This document shows, piece by piece, positions 44,676-54,043 of a stretch of 64,000 nt of DNA; positions within the stretch are counted from its first letter, which is position 1; every line of letters starts with the position of its first letter. The notes under the pieces are model-generated. The model did no database searches. It saw only the letters and a list, made by a program, of their open reading frames with translations, and was not told where the DNA came from. The translations under genes and the position numbers were made by a program. The stretch is from Alphaproteobacteria bacterium (lineage in GTDB: Bacteria; Pseudomonadota; Alphaproteobacteria; Caulobacterales; Caulobacteraceae): NCBI GenBank assembly GCA_018821435.1, contig JAHJME010000021.1, positions 1-64,000 on the forward strand. Direction: 5' to 3'.

Positions 44676-46799
44676 CTACCAGATCTTCACGCGGTCGGCG
44701 GGCGCCAGGTACAGCTTCTGTCCGGGCTTCACCTCGAACGCCGGGTACCAGGCGTCCAGATTGCGGACCGTCAGCGCGCGCCAGGGTCCCGGAGAATGGC
44801 CGTCCGTCACCACCAGACGCCGCAGGGCCGCTTCCCGGTACTTCGAGCGATAGTTCTGCGCCCAGCCCAGGAAGAACCGCTGGTCGGCGGTGAAACCGTC
44901 GAGGGTCTTCGGCGCGGCGCCCTTCAGCGACAGGATGTACGCGTCATAGGCCGTGGCCAGGCCGGCCACGTCGGCGATGTTCTCGCCCAGCACCTGATCG
45001 CCGTTGAGGTGCAGGCCCGGCAGCGCCTCATAGGCGCTGTACTGGTCGGCCAGCTTCTTCGTCTCGGCGCGGAAGCGGGCCATGTCCTGGGCGGTCCACC
45101 AGTTCCGCAGATTGCCGTTCTCGTCGAACAGTGCGCCGGTGTCGTCGAAGCCGTGGCTGACCTCGTGGCCGATCACCCCGCCGATGGCCCCGTAGTTCAC
45201 GGCCGCGTCGGCATTGGGATCGAAGAACGTCGGCTCCAGGATCGCCGCCGGGAAGCTGATCGAATTCTGCGCCGGCGCGAACAGGGCGTTCACCGTCTGC
45301 GGGCTCATGAACCACTCGCCGCGATCCACCGCCTTGCCCAGCTTGGCCACATTGCGGCGGTACTCGAACTGGCTGCCCCTGAACCAGTTGCCATAGGCGT
45401 CGCCGCGCAAGATCTGCAGGCCCGAATAGTCCCGCCACGTGTCCGGATAGCCCACCTGGATGCGGAAGTTGGCCAGCTTGCGCCGGGCCTGCGCCTTGGT
45501 CTCGGGCGTCATCCAGTCGATCTTCTCGATCCGCTGGCCGAACGCCTTCAGCACATTCTCGGCCATCTCGTGGGCTTGCGCCTTTGCTTCCGGCGAGAAG
45601 TGGCGCTCGACGTACAGCTTGCCGATCGCCTCGCCCAGGGCATTGGAGGTGAAGTCGACGCCCTTCTTCCAGCGCTCGCGTTGCTGCGGCGTGCCGGACA
45701 GGGCCTTGCTGTTGAACGCGAAATGCTCGTCGACGAACGCCTTCGACAGATAGGGCGCCCCCCGCTCGATGGTGTGGAACGCCAGATAGTCCTTCCACGC
45801 CTGAACCGGCTGGCTGCCCACCAGCTTCGCTTCCCCCGCGATGGCGGACGCCTGCCAGGCGCCGAAGCGCGACTGGTCGGCCAGGCCGGCGGCGGTCAGG
45901 AACGCATCCCAGTCCATGCCGGGCGCCCGCTTCGCCAGGCCGGCGCGCGTCCAGACGGTGTTCGACTTCGGCACGTCCAAGGTCTGGTCGACCGGGACGT
46001 GGACCTTGGCGATGGCCATCTCCAGCGCCACCACCCGCTTGGCGCGGGCGTCCACGTCGTCGAAGCCCGCCAGCGTCAGCATCGCGGCGACATGCGCCTG
46101 GTACTTGCCGCGCAACTCCACGAAGCGCGGGCTGTCGCCCAGGTAATAGTCGCGATCCGGCATGCCCAGGCCGCCCTGCATCAGGTAGGGCCGATACTTC
46201 GACGTGTCGTTGAGATCCTCGGCGACCCACAGGCCGAAGAGCCGGTCCGTGTAGAGGCTGGTGGCGTTGAGCACGTCGGTGTCGGCGCGGATCGATCCGC
46301 CCAGCACAGCCGAGACGTCCTTGCGGGTCTTGATGGCGGCGATGGCGTCCAGTTCCGGCTTCAGCGGGCTCGCGCCCAGCGCCTCGATGCGGGCCTCGTC
46401 CATGAAGCTGGCGAAGTAGTCGCCGATCTTGCGGGCCTCGGACCCTTGCGGCGCGTCGGCCTTGGCGGAGTCCTCGATGATCGCCCGGGTCCGCTTCGCC
46501 GTGGTCTCGGCGATGACCGCGAAGGCGCTGAGGTTCGACCGGTCGGCCGGGATCTCGGTGCGGTCCACCCATTTGCCGACGCCGTAGCGGAAGAAGTCGT
46601 CGCCGGCGTCCACGCTGGTGTCCATGCCCGACACGTCGAAGCCGAACGTCCCCACCTCAGCCTTCGGCGTCGGCGGCGGCGCGGGGGGCGGCGTGGGCTG
46701 AGGCGCCTCCGCGACGGGCGGCGGCGGGGTCGTCGTGGCGCAGGCCGAGAGCAGGACCGCGGACGAGGCGGCGGCGAGCCAGGACAGGCGGATGGTCAT
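44676..46799 (-). CDS. M13 family zinc endopeptidase, lipoprotein (PepO-like)
   Basis: A 707-residue neprilysin-family peptidase. The signal peptide ends in a lipobox (SAC, Cys19), followed by a Pro/Ala-rich spacer (26-50). The catalytic HEVSH motif is at His545-His549 and the third zinc ligand is in ENIADVAGL. It acts on peptides in the periplasm. The same operon carries the SpoU gene downstream. It is 105 bases away from the thioesterase gene on the same strand. Confidence 0.96.
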   Translation of the reverse strand: MTIRLSWLAAASSAVLLSACATTTPPPPVAEAPQPTPPPAPPPTPKAEVGTFGFDVSGMDTSVDAGDDFFRYGVGKWVDRTEIPADRSNLSAFAVIAETTAKRTRAIIEDSAKADAPQGSEARKIGDYFASFMDEARIEALGASPLKPELDAIAAIKTRKDVSAVLGGSIRADTDVLNATSLYTDRLFGLWVAEDLNDTSKYRPYLMQGGLGMPDRDYYLGDSPRFVELRGKYQAHVAAMLTLAGFDDVDARAKRVVALEMAIAKVHVPVDQTLDVPKSNTVWTRAGLAKRAPGMDWDAFLTAAGLADQSRFGAWQASAIAGEAKLVGSQPVQAWKDYLAFHTIERGAPYLSKAFVDEHFAFNSKALSGTPQQRERWKKGVDFTSNALGEAIGKLYVERHFSPEAKAQAHEMAENVLKAFGQRIEKIDWMTPETKAQARRKLANFRIQVGYPDTWRDYSGLQILRGDAYGNWFRGSQFEYRRNVAKLGKAVDRGEWFMSPQTVNALFAPAQNSISFPAAILEPTFFDPNADAAVNYGAIGGVIGHEVSHGFDDTGALFDENGNLRNWWTAQDMARFRAETKKLADQYSAYEALPGLHLNGDQVLGENIADVAGLATAYDAYILSLKGAAPKTLDGFTADQRFFLGWAQNYRSKYREAALRRLVVTDGHSPGPWRALTVRNLDAWYPAFEVKPGQKLYLAPADRVKIW

Positions 46800-46904
46800 A
46801 TGGCGGATAGCTCCCTTTGAGCGCGGGTTCGGCCTGCGCGTCGTGTCTCGACCTGCTTACACCCGAGGTAACGGCCGACGATCGTTACAGGTTCGTCATG
46901 CGCG

Positions 46905-47723
46905 TCAGCGGTCCTCTTCGGTCTCGCGAACGCGCACGATCAGCGACTGGCTGGCCGTCGCCATCAGTTCCCCGTCCTGGGCGTAAAGGCGCATCTCGCC
47001 GTGGCCGAAGCCGCCGTGCACGCCGGTGATCCGGATGTCGCACAGCACCCAGTCCGTGGGCACGATCCGCCGGATCCGCAGGGTGTTGTCCAGGCTGTTG
47101 CCGCCGGCGTTCTTGCCCAGGGCGTTGCCGATGCCCTGGGGCACGAAGTCGGCCATCACCGCCAGCATGCTGGCGTCGATCGCGAACCCCTCGCGCGGGC
47201 GCGCCCACAGCAGGGTGCGGCCGTCGGGCTCGGGATTGCCGATCCGATCCTTGCCCGTGCGACCCTTGGCGATCCGCACCTCCACCCGGCTGTGCAGGCC
47301 GTCGGGCGACGCGCGCCAGTGCTCGCTGGGATCGCAGTCCTCGGGCGGCGGGGCGTTGGGATTGTCGGTCCACTGGCCGGAGATCGCGCTGGGCCTGGCC
47401 CCCAGGGCGGCGCTGACCGAGATGATCTCCTTGTCGTCGACGTGGCCCTTGGTATTGGCCTGGGTGTTGTACTTGCCCTCGACCGGCGTCCAGACGTCGA
47501 TGTCCACCACGCTGCCAGGCCGCGCGAAGCCCAGATACTGCGCCGTCGCCCAGATCAGCGGCCGGCCGGTCGTCCGTTCCAGCGCCGCCACCGAGGACGC
47601 CAGGCCGACGCCGCCGAACATGAAGATGCTGCCCGGCGGTCCCACGCAGATCGACGGATCGACCGGCAGGTACCAGCGATGCGGATTGTGCGTCGGGCGC
47701 AGGTCGAAGAAGAGCTTGTCCAT
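46905..47723 (-). CDS. Acyl-CoA thioesterase, TesB-like (double hotdog)
   Basis: A 272-residue cytoplasmic thioesterase. Two hotdog halves are apparent: MFGGVGLASSVAALERTTGR in the first and the C-terminal half with TLRIRRIVPTDWVLCDIRITG, then GGFGHGEMRLYAQDGELMATASQ. This resembles TesB/acyl-CoA thioesterase domain proteins. ATG 47723 has AGGAG upstream. The substrate length is not predictable. Confidence 0.88.
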   Translation of the reverse strand: MDKLFFDLRPTHNPHRWYLPVDPSICVGPPGSIFMFGGVGLASSVAALERTTGRPLIWATAQYLGFARPGSVVDIDVWTPVEGKYNTQANTKGHVDDKEIISVSAALGARPSAISGQWTDNPNAPPPEDCDPSEHWRASPDGLHSRVEVRIAKGRTGKDRIGNPEPDGRTLLWARPREGFAIDASMLAVMADFVPQGIGNALGKNAGGNSLDNTLRIRRIVPTDWVLCDIRITGVHGGFGHGEMRLYAQDGELMATASQSLIVRVRETEEDR

Positions 47724-47879
47724 CGGCTCCTGAAAGCGCGTCGTCCGGCCGGGCGCAAGGCCTGTCTCGCCGAGGCGCGCGATGTGGAAATATACACGCC
47801 TGACGGGAAGTCGTTCACCGCCGCGTTACCACGAAAATTAAGCGTGAAGTGACGCGCGCCGCTTACGGTGTACGTCGCG

Positions 47880-48281
47880 ATGTTTGGCACACCTATCCCG
47901 GCAACCGGTCCGACCGGCCTACCCCGCACGCTGTATGTGCCGGTGGGCGCCGCCATGGCCGCCGTCATGCTGGCGCTGTCGCTGAGCCCGCTCACCGACG
48001 CCTTCGTCGCGCGCCTGCTGCTGTTCTACCTGGGCACCACGCTGGCCTACGGGCTGATGCCCTACGTCCGCCGCGGCGACATTCCGCTGGTGGCCGCCTG
48101 GGTGGTGCTGCTGGCCGAACTGGCGCCCTGCGTCGCCGGTCAGCTGATCTCGCCGGTCAAGGTCACGGCCGACGTCCTGGGCGTCCTGATGGCGGCGGGC
48201 CCGATCTATGTGGCCCGCCTGCGCCAGATCCAGCAGGGCGACGTCCGCCCCGGCGGACGCCGCGCCTCCGAAAACGGCTAG
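47880..48281 (+). CDS. Small membrane protein of unknown function
   Basis: A 133-residue protein from ATG 47880 (GTG 47868 is an alternative) with four predicted membrane helices (TLYVPVGAAMAAVMLALSLS and three more) and a basic C-terminal tail. It resembles small Caulobacteraceae membrane proteins without a known role. No clear ribosome site is visible. It overlaps the convergent SDR gene's end by four bases. Confidence 0.62.
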   Translation: MFGTPIPATGPTGLPRTLYVPVGAAMAAVMLALSLSPLTDAFVARLLLFYLGTTLAYGLMPYVRRGDIPLVAAWVVLLAELAPCVAGQLISPVKVTADVLGVLMAAGPIYVARLRQIQQGDVRPGGRRASENG

Positions 48282-49048
48282 AAGTTCGCCCGGCGCGAGA
48301 TCGCGCCGTCCACCACCATGTTGATCCCGGTCGTGAAGGCCGAGCGCGGGCTGGCCAGGAACACGGTTGCGGCCGCGATCTCCTCGGGCGTGGCCATGCG
48401 GCCCGTCGGGTTGCGCTTCAGCACCTGCTCGAAGAACGCCGGGGCCCCCGCCTTCGCATTGCCCCACACGCCGCCCTCGAAGAACACCGTCCCGGGCGAC
48501 ACCACGTTGCAGCGCAGCTTCTTCGGCGCGTTCTCGCGGGCCACCCCCTTGGCGTAATGGATCTGGGCGGCCTTCATCGCGCCGTACGAATTCGGGTTGT
48601 CCGTCTCGGCCGCGGAGACCGACGAGGTGATCAGGAACGCGGCGTCTCCCGTCTCCGCCGCAGCCTTCTCCAGGAAAGGCTTGGCCGCCTCGAACGCACG
48701 CACCGCGCCCATGACGTCGATATCGAACATCGCCTTCCAGGCCGTCTCGCTGTTGCCCTGAACCAGGGCGCTGGCGTTGGAGACCAGCACGTGGATGCCC
48801 CCAAGGGTCTCGCCCGCCTTGTTCACGAACGCCTGCAGCGCGGGGCCGTCGGCGATATCGACCACCTGGCCGAACGCCTTCACGCCCTTGGCTTCCAGCG
48901 CCTTGACGGTCTCGGCCACCTGGTCGGCGTTGCGCGCGCAGATGGCGACATTGGCGCCCTCGTCGGCGAAGCATTCGGCGATCGCCCGGCCGATGCCGCG
49001 CGTCCCGCCGGTCACCACCGCCGTCTTGCCTTTGAGCTGCAGGTCCAT
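48278..49048 (-). CDS. Short-chain dehydrogenase/reductase (FabG-like)
   Basis: A 256-residue Rossmann oxidoreductase. It has TGGTRGIG for NAD(P) binding, an NAS motif (LVSNASALV), the catalytic Ser-Tyr-Lys (TSSVSA and SYGAMKAA) and a C-terminal FTTGINMVVDGA. ATG 49048 follows AGAGGGAA. It is 44 bases downstream of the acyl-CoA ligase gene on the same strand, so the two are likely co-transcribed. The substrate is unknown. Confidence 0.93.
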   Translation of the reverse strand: MDLQLKGKTAVVTGGTRGIGRAIAECFADEGANVAICARNADQVAETVKALEAKGVKAFGQVVDIADGPALQAFVNKAGETLGGIHVLVSNASALVQGNSETAWKAMFDIDVMGAVRAFEAAKPFLEKAAAETGDAAFLITSSVSAAETDNPNSYGAMKAAQIHYAKGVARENAPKKLRCNVVSPGTVFFEGGVWGNAKAGAPAFFEQVLKRNPTGRMATPEEIAAATVFLASPRSAFTTGINMVVDGAISRRANF

Positions 49049-49092
49049 CGCGTTCCCTCTCGCATGTTGCGGCGGCGAACCTGCCCGATCCG

Positions 49093-50499
49093 TCAGGTTT
49101 CGAACAGCCGCTCGTACGCCTGCCGCAGCAGGTTCTTCTGCACCTTGCCCATGGCGTTGCGCGGCAGCTCGTCCACGAACACGATCCGCTTGGGCGCCTT
49201 GTAGGCGGCGAGCTGTTCGCGGGCCTTGGCGATCATCGCGGCTTCGTCGCCCCGGCCGATGACCACCGCCACCACGCCTTCGCCGAAATCCTTGTGCGGC
49301 ACGCCGATCACCGCGCTCTCGGTGACGCCGGGAAGTTCGTCGAGCACCAGCTCGACCTCTTTCGGATAGACGTTGTAGCCCCCCGAGATGATCAGGTCCT
49401 TGGCCCGGCCCGAGATCCAGACCCGCCCGTCGGGGTCGCGGCGGCCCACGTCGCCGGTGATGAAGAAGCCGTCGGCGGTGAATTCCTCGGCGGTCTTCTC
49501 GGGCATCCGCCAGTATTCGCGGAACACGCTCGGCCCCTTGATCTGGATGACCCCGGTCTCCTCGCCGCCGCCGATCCGCAGGTCCACGCCCGGCAGCGGA
49601 TAGCCCACCGAACCGGCGATCCGGTCGCCATCCAGCGGGTTGGTGGTGATGATCACCGCCTCGCTCATCCCGTAGCGTTCGAGGATGCGCTGGCCGGTGC
49701 GATCCTCGAACTCGGCGAAGGTGGACGGCAGCAGCGGCGCCGAGCCGCAGACGAACAGGCGTACATTCTCGGCCTTGGCCCGCGTGAAGCCAGGATTGTC
49801 CAAAAGCCGCGTGTAGAACGTCGGCACGCCCATCATGACTGTGGCCCGGTCCAGGCCTGCCAGCACCTCGGCGTCGGCGAACTTTGGCAGCCACACCATC
49901 GGACAGCCGCTCAGCAGCGCGCAGTGCAGGGCCACGAACAGCCCGTGGACGTGGAAGATCGGCAGCGCGTGCAGCAGCACGTCGTCGGGCGTGAAGCCCC
50001 AGGCCGCGTGCAGCGCCAGGGCGTTCTCGGCCAGATTCCCATGGCTCAGCATCGCCCCCTTGGAGCGCCCGGTGGTGCCCGAGGTGTAGATCAGCGAGGC
50101 GAGGTCGTCCGCGGCCCGCGCGACGGTCGTCTCCAGCGGCGCATACCCCGCGGCCTCGGCAACCCACGCCGGCGGATCGGTGACGAGGACCTTCGGCTCG
50201 GCGTCGCCCAGGAAATAGTCGACCTCGGCCGCCGTATAGGCGCTGTTGAGCGGCAGGAAGACCGCCCCGGCCTTCAGCACGCCCAGATAGACCATGATGG
50301 CCTCGGCGGTCTTCTCGGCCTGCAGCGCCACCCGGTCGCCCGGCTCCACGCCCTCGGCGATCAGCCGGCCGGCGACCTGCCCCGCACCGGCCTCCAACTC
50401 GCCATAGCTGATGGCGCGCCCATCGCTCAGGAGGAAGCAGGGCTTGGAACGGTCGGCCGGAAACCGGCGGCTCAGCAGGTCGTAGAGGTTCGCGGACAT
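49093..50499 (-). CDS. Malonyl-CoA synthetase-like AMP ligase (MatB-like)
   Basis: A 468-residue ANL-superfamily ligase that activates a carboxylate with ATP and CoA. It has the ATP motif LIYTSGTTGRSKGAMLSHGN, the YGMSEAVIITTNP region, the hinge ISGRAKDLIISGGYNVYP and the catalytic lysine in RNAMGKVQKN. The short length and HVHGLFVALHCALLSG segment point to the malonate-specific MatB type. It leads an operon with the SDR gene and is divergent from the amidase gene. The substrate call is from family resemblance. Confidence 0.9.
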   Translation of the reverse strand: MSANLYDLLSRRFPADRSKPCFLLSDGRAISYGELEAGAGQVAGRLIAEGVEPGDRVALQAEKTAEAIMVYLGVLKAGAVFLPLNSAYTAAEVDYFLGDAEPKVLVTDPPAWVAEAAGYAPLETTVARAADDLASLIYTSGTTGRSKGAMLSHGNLAENALALHAAWGFTPDDVLLHALPIFHVHGLFVALHCALLSGCPMVWLPKFADAEVLAGLDRATVMMGVPTFYTRLLDNPGFTRAKAENVRLFVCGSAPLLPSTFAEFEDRTGQRILERYGMSEAVIITTNPLDGDRIAGSVGYPLPGVDLRIGGGEETGVIQIKGPSVFREYWRMPEKTAEEFTADGFFITGDVGRRDPDGRVWISGRAKDLIISGGYNVYPKEVELVLDELPGVTESAVIGVPHKDFGEGVVAVVIGRGDEAAMIAKAREQLAAYKAPKRIVFVDELPRNAMGKVQKNLLRQAYERLFET

Positions 50500-50545
50500 G
50501 ACGCCTCCCTAGCGTGCGCGGACGCGTCGCGCGATAGTCCGACGC

Positions 50546-51826
50546 ATGACTCCCGATGAGGCGCTCGCCCGCATCCGCCGCTACGATGGCCGTCTGAAGG
50601 CCTTCGTCCAGGTCTTCGATCCGCCTTTGGTCGGCGACGTCGCGACCGGTCCCGTTCTCGCCATCAAGGACCTGTTCGACGTGGCCGACGTTCCCACCGG
50701 CGGCGGCGCCCAGGTTCCCCTCGATCCCAGCCCCGCCCATCACGCCATCGTCGTCGAGCGTCTGTTGCAGGCGGGCTACGTCGCCGTCGGCAAGACCCAC
50801 ACCGTGGAACTGGCCTACGGCGGCTGGGGCACCAACCGCGCGGTCGGCGCGCCGTGGAACCCGTGGGACTCGACGGTCCACCGCGCGCCCGGCGGCTCGT
50901 CGTCAGGCTCCGCCGTGGCGGTCGCAGCCGGTCTCTGCGATGCGGCCCTGGGCAGCGACACCGGTGGCTCGGTGCGCATTCCCGCCGCCACCTGCGGCGT
51001 GGTGGGCCTGAAGCCTGGCCGCAGCCTGGTCAGCCTCAAGGGCGTCCATCCGCTCAGCCCCGCGCTCGACACTGTGGGCGTCCTCGCCCGTGACGTGGCG
51101 ACGGCGGCCCGCGCGCTGGCGGTGATCTCCGGTCCTGACGGCGAGGCCGCTGTGCGGGGGCCCTTCGACGCCGAGCGCGCCTTGACCACCGACGTCCGTG
51201 GCCGTCGCCTCGCCGCCATCCCGCTGGACGCTCTGGGCGAGGTCCATCCCGAGATCGGCCGCCTGTACCTCGAGGCCCTGGCGCGTCTGCGCGCCGCCGG
51301 CCTGGTCGTCGAGATGATCGAGCCGCCGCAGACCCTGGATCACTCCTTTACGCCCAACGGCATGCTGATGGCCGGCGAAGGCTGGCGCATCTGGAAGGAC
51401 CGGATCCAGGAACACGCCGAGGTCATGGATCCCTGGATCGTTCGTCGCTTCGAGGCGGGCCAGGAGATTTCCGATGCACGGCTCGCCGAGGCCCACGTGC
51501 GCCGCGCCGCCGACCAGACGGACTTCCACGCCTGGCTGGCGACCTATGACGGCCTGCTCTGCCCCACCTGCCCGATCCCGGCGCCGCCCATCGATACGGT
51601 GGACGAGACCGTCTCGCCGCTCAGCCGCCTGACGCGGGCGGCCAACTACCTGGACCTGCCGGGCATCAGCGTGCCCTGCGGCCTGACCGACGCCGGCCTG
51701 CCCGCCGGACTGCAGATCCTGGGGCGGCCGCGCGATGAGGCTGCGGTGGTGGCTCTCGGCGCGGCGTTCGAGGCGGTATCGGGCTGGAACGGGCGGGCGC
51801 CCGACCTCTCCGGCTTCGCGGCCTAG
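50546..51826 (+). CDS. Amidase-signature enzyme
   Basis: A 426-residue hydrolase of the amidase signature family. The catalytic Ser-cis-Ser-Lys triad is present: the lysine in LAIKDLFDVAD, and GGSSSGSAVAVAAGLCDAAL with GSDTGGSVRIPA. It lacks the features of the GatA glutamyl-tRNA amidotransferase subunit and is a stand-alone amidase of unknown substrate. Its end overlaps the convergent PAP2 gene by four bases. Confidence 0.94.
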   Translation: MTPDEALARIRRYDGRLKAFVQVFDPPLVGDVATGPVLAIKDLFDVADVPTGGGAQVPLDPSPAHHAIVVERLLQAGYVAVGKTHTVELAYGGWGTNRAVGAPWNPWDSTVHRAPGGSSSGSAVAVAAGLCDAALGSDTGGSVRIPAATCGVVGLKPGRSLVSLKGVHPLSPALDTVGVLARDVATAARALAVISGPDGEAAVRGPFDAERALTTDVRGRRLAAIPLDALGEVHPEIGRLYLEALARLRAAGLVVEMIEPPQTLDHSFTPNGMLMAGEGWRIWKDRIQEHAEVMDPWIVRRFEAGQEISDARLAEAHVRRAADQTDFHAWLATYDGLLCPTCPIPAPPIDTVDETVSPLSRLTRAANYLDLPGISVPCGLTDAGLPAGLQILGRPRDEAAVVALGAAFEAVSGWNGRAPDLSGFAA

Positions 51827-52527
51827 GCGCCGCGCGTGGGTGCGTGCATCGCCCTGAGCGCGATCCAGCCCACCAGCGCCCACATCGCGCCCAGGCACCA
51901 GCCGGCCAGCACGTCGGTCGGCCAGTGGACGCCCAGGTAGACGCGGCTGAACCCCACCCCCACCACGAATATCCCCGCCACCGCGTAGGCCAGCGCCTTG
52001 TTCCGCCGCCGGGGCTCCAGGCTGGCGATCAGCATGGCCAGGGTCAGGAATGCCGCCGCCGACATGGTCGAGTGCCCGCTGGGGAAGCTGGCCGAATAGA
52101 CATAGGCCTCGTGCGGCACCAGGTCCGGGCGCGGCCGGTCATACAGCGCCTTCGTTCCCTGGCTGGAGCCCCAGGCGGCCAGCACGACGACCCCCATGAC
52201 CAGAGCGTGCAGCCGCTTCTTGTGGAACAGGAACGCCAGGATCGCGACCACGGTCACCACGGCCACCAGGGTTGTCCCGCCCAGGGCTGTGATGTCCCGC
52301 ACCGCCTCCTCGACGTTTTTCGACCCGATGGGATTGTTCAGGTCGCCCGGCTCGCGCAGCATCAGGATGATGCGGCTGTCGATGCCCTGGGTCTCGCCCT
52401 CGGCCATCTCGTCGGCGATGTTCAGGAACGCCCAGAGCGCGCCGGCGGCCAGGATCAACCCGACCAGCACCCACGTCTCGAAGCGCTTGAAGAAGTCCCA
52501 GACGCGCGTCAGAGCGACCCTCAACAT
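51823..52527 (-). CDS. PAP2-family membrane phosphatase
   Basis: A 234-residue integral membrane phosphatase with about six helices. The three PAP2 motifs are intact: KALYDRPRP, PSGHS (FPSGHSTMSAAAF) and SRVYLGVHWPTDVLAG, giving the acid-phosphatase histidines. It probably acts on lipid or undecaprenyl phosphates at the periplasmic face. It starts at ATG 52527, and the small unknown gene lies 39 bases upstream on the same strand. Confidence 0.95.
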   Translation of the reverse strand: MLRVALTRVWDFFKRFETWVLVGLILAAGALWAFLNIADEMAEGETQGIDSRIILMLREPGDLNNPIGSKNVEEAVRDITALGGTTLVAVVTVVAILAFLFHKKRLHALVMGVVVLAAWGSSQGTKALYDRPRPDLVPHEAYVYSASFPSGHSTMSAAAFLTLAMLIASLEPRRRNKALAYAVAGIFVVGVGFSRVYLGVHWPTDVLAGWCLGAMWALVGWIALRAMHAPTRGA

Positions 52528-52565
52528 TGCATCAGGCTAGGGCCGCTCGACGCGGCGGGCAATCG

Positions 52566-52736
52566 TCAGACGGTATCGCCGCCGGCGGATCGCAACGTGA
52601 TCTCCACGGCCTGCTGCGCCGCGGCCTGGGTCGCGTGGAACCCGTCCGCCACCGTCACGCCGTCCTCGTCATAGACGCTCCAGCGCCAGACATCCTCGTC
52701 GTGGCTGAGCGAATAGGCCAGGTTCAACTCGCGCAT
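52566..52736 (-). CDS. Small 56-residue protein of unknown function
   Basis: This gene is short enough to be missed by most length cut-offs. ATG 52736 has a perfect GGAGG seven bases upstream, and a TGA ends the frame at 52566. The product begins MRELNLAYSLSHDEDVWRW and continues with VYDEDGVTVADGFHATQA, and looks like a compact mixed alpha/beta domain. It is 38 bases before the PAP2 gene and may be in one transcript with it. I do not recognise a family. Confidence 0.7.
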   Translation of the reverse strand: MRELNLAYSLSHDEDVWRWSVYDEDGVTVADGFHATQAAAQQAVEITLRSAGGDTV

Positions 52737-52847
52737 ACCCGTCCTCCGAATTACCGATCGGGTTCAGAACACCCAAAAGACCAAACGGTTTCGCACTGCA
52801 CAATAGAGTTCGCGTGATGATGAAATCAGCTCACCTGTAAGGCGACT

Positions 52848-53990
52848 TCAGCCCTCGTCCAGCAGGCTCCTGCCCGCGTCGCGCACATCGGTGCAGCCGG
52901 TCAGGATCATGGCCACGGCCAGCTCCGCGCGCAGGATGTCCAGCATGCGCTCGATGGCCGGCTGGCCGCCCGCGCCCAGCGCCCAGGCCCACGGCCGGCC
53001 GACGAAACAGGCCTTCGCCCCCAGCGCCAGCGCCTTCAGCACGTCCAGGCCCGACCGAACGCCGCCGTCCATGTAGACCTCCAGGTCGCCACCCACCGCC
53101 TGGGCGATCCGGGGCAAGGCCGAGATGGAGGATTTCACGCCGTCCAGCTGGCGGCCGCCGTGGTTCGACACCACCAGCCCTTGCGCGCCGGCCTTCACCG
53201 CGTCGCGCGCGTCGGCGGCGTCCAGCACGCCCTTGACCACGATCGGCCCGTCCCAGGTCTCGCGGACCCAGTCCAGGTCCTTCCAGGTCACCGACCGGTC
53301 GAAGTTGCGGCCGATCCAGGACAGGAAGTCGTTGACCCGCTTGCCCTCCGTCACCGCCGCCTGCACCGAGCCCAGGGTGTGTGGCCGGCCGTTGACGAAG
53401 ACGTCCCAGGTCCAGGCGGGGTGAGTCACGCCCTCCCAGGCCTGCACCATCATTGCCTCCAGCTTGCCCGCGCCGGTGAAGCCCGAACGGATATCGCGGT
53501 AGCGCGAGCCCGGTGTCGGCAGGTCCACGGTGAACACCAGCACCGGCGACCCGACCGCCTTCACCCGGGCCAGCAGCTCGCGCATGTAGCCGCGGTCTTT
53601 CAGCATGTAGAGCTGGAACCAGGGCGGCGTGCCCGTCGCCGCAACCTCCTCGATGGAACAGACGCTGACGGTCGAGAGGCAGAAGGGCACCCCGGCTTTC
53701 GCCGCCGCCCGCGCCGCCTGGGTCTCGCCGCGCCGGGCGTACATCCCCGCCATGCCCACCGGGGACAGGCCCACGGGCATGTTCATCGTCTGGCCCAGTG
53801 TCTGGACGCTCATGTCGAGCTTGGTGGTGTCGCGCATCACCAGCTGGCGCAGCGCGATCGCCTCCAGGTCGCCCACGTTGCGGCGCAGCGTCTCCTCGGC
53901 GTACGAGCCGCCGTCGATGTATTCGAAGAAGATGTTCGGTAGCCTGCGACGCGCAAGCTCACGAAAATCCGAGATCGAAGCCGCCTTCAT
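52848..53990 (-). CDS. FMN-dependent alpha-hydroxy-acid dehydrogenase (LldD-like)
   Basis: A 380-residue TIM-barrel flavoenzyme that oxidises L-lactate or another 2-hydroxy acid. It has RRLPNIFFEYIDGGSYAE, PVGLSPVGMAGMYAR, the FMN-site lysine in PIVVKGVLDAADAR and the active-site SNHGGRQLDG with MDGGVRSGLDVLKALALGAK. Its His and Arg are in place. ATG 53990 follows GGGAGG. Membrane association is possible but no helix is evident. The exact substrate is inferred. Confidence 0.94.
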   Translation of the reverse strand: MKAASISDFRELARRRLPNIFFEYIDGGSYAEETLRRNVGDLEAIALRQLVMRDTTKLDMSVQTLGQTMNMPVGLSPVGMAGMYARRGETQAARAAAKAGVPFCLSTVSVCSIEEVAATGTPPWFQLYMLKDRGYMRELLARVKAVGSPVLVFTVDLPTPGSRYRDIRSGFTGAGKLEAMMVQAWEGVTHPAWTWDVFVNGRPHTLGSVQAAVTEGKRVNDFLSWIGRNFDRSVTWKDLDWVRETWDGPIVVKGVLDAADARDAVKAGAQGLVVSNHGGRQLDGVKSSISALPRIAQAVGGDLEVYMDGGVRSGLDVLKALALGAKACFVGRPWAWALGAGGQPAIERMLDILRAELAVAMILTGCTDVRDAGRSLLDEG

Positions 53991-54043
53991 CCAAGGTCCT
54001 CCCCGCGCGCGGTTGTGAAGGCCCTGGACGGGCGACGCAAGCG

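Noticed and set aside
48278..50881. Single very long minus-strand frame of 867 codons
   Set aside because: Only the last 257 codons (from ATG 49048) encode the SDR. The upstream part is a GC-rich shadow of the acyl-CoA ligase gene in another frame, with no family features.
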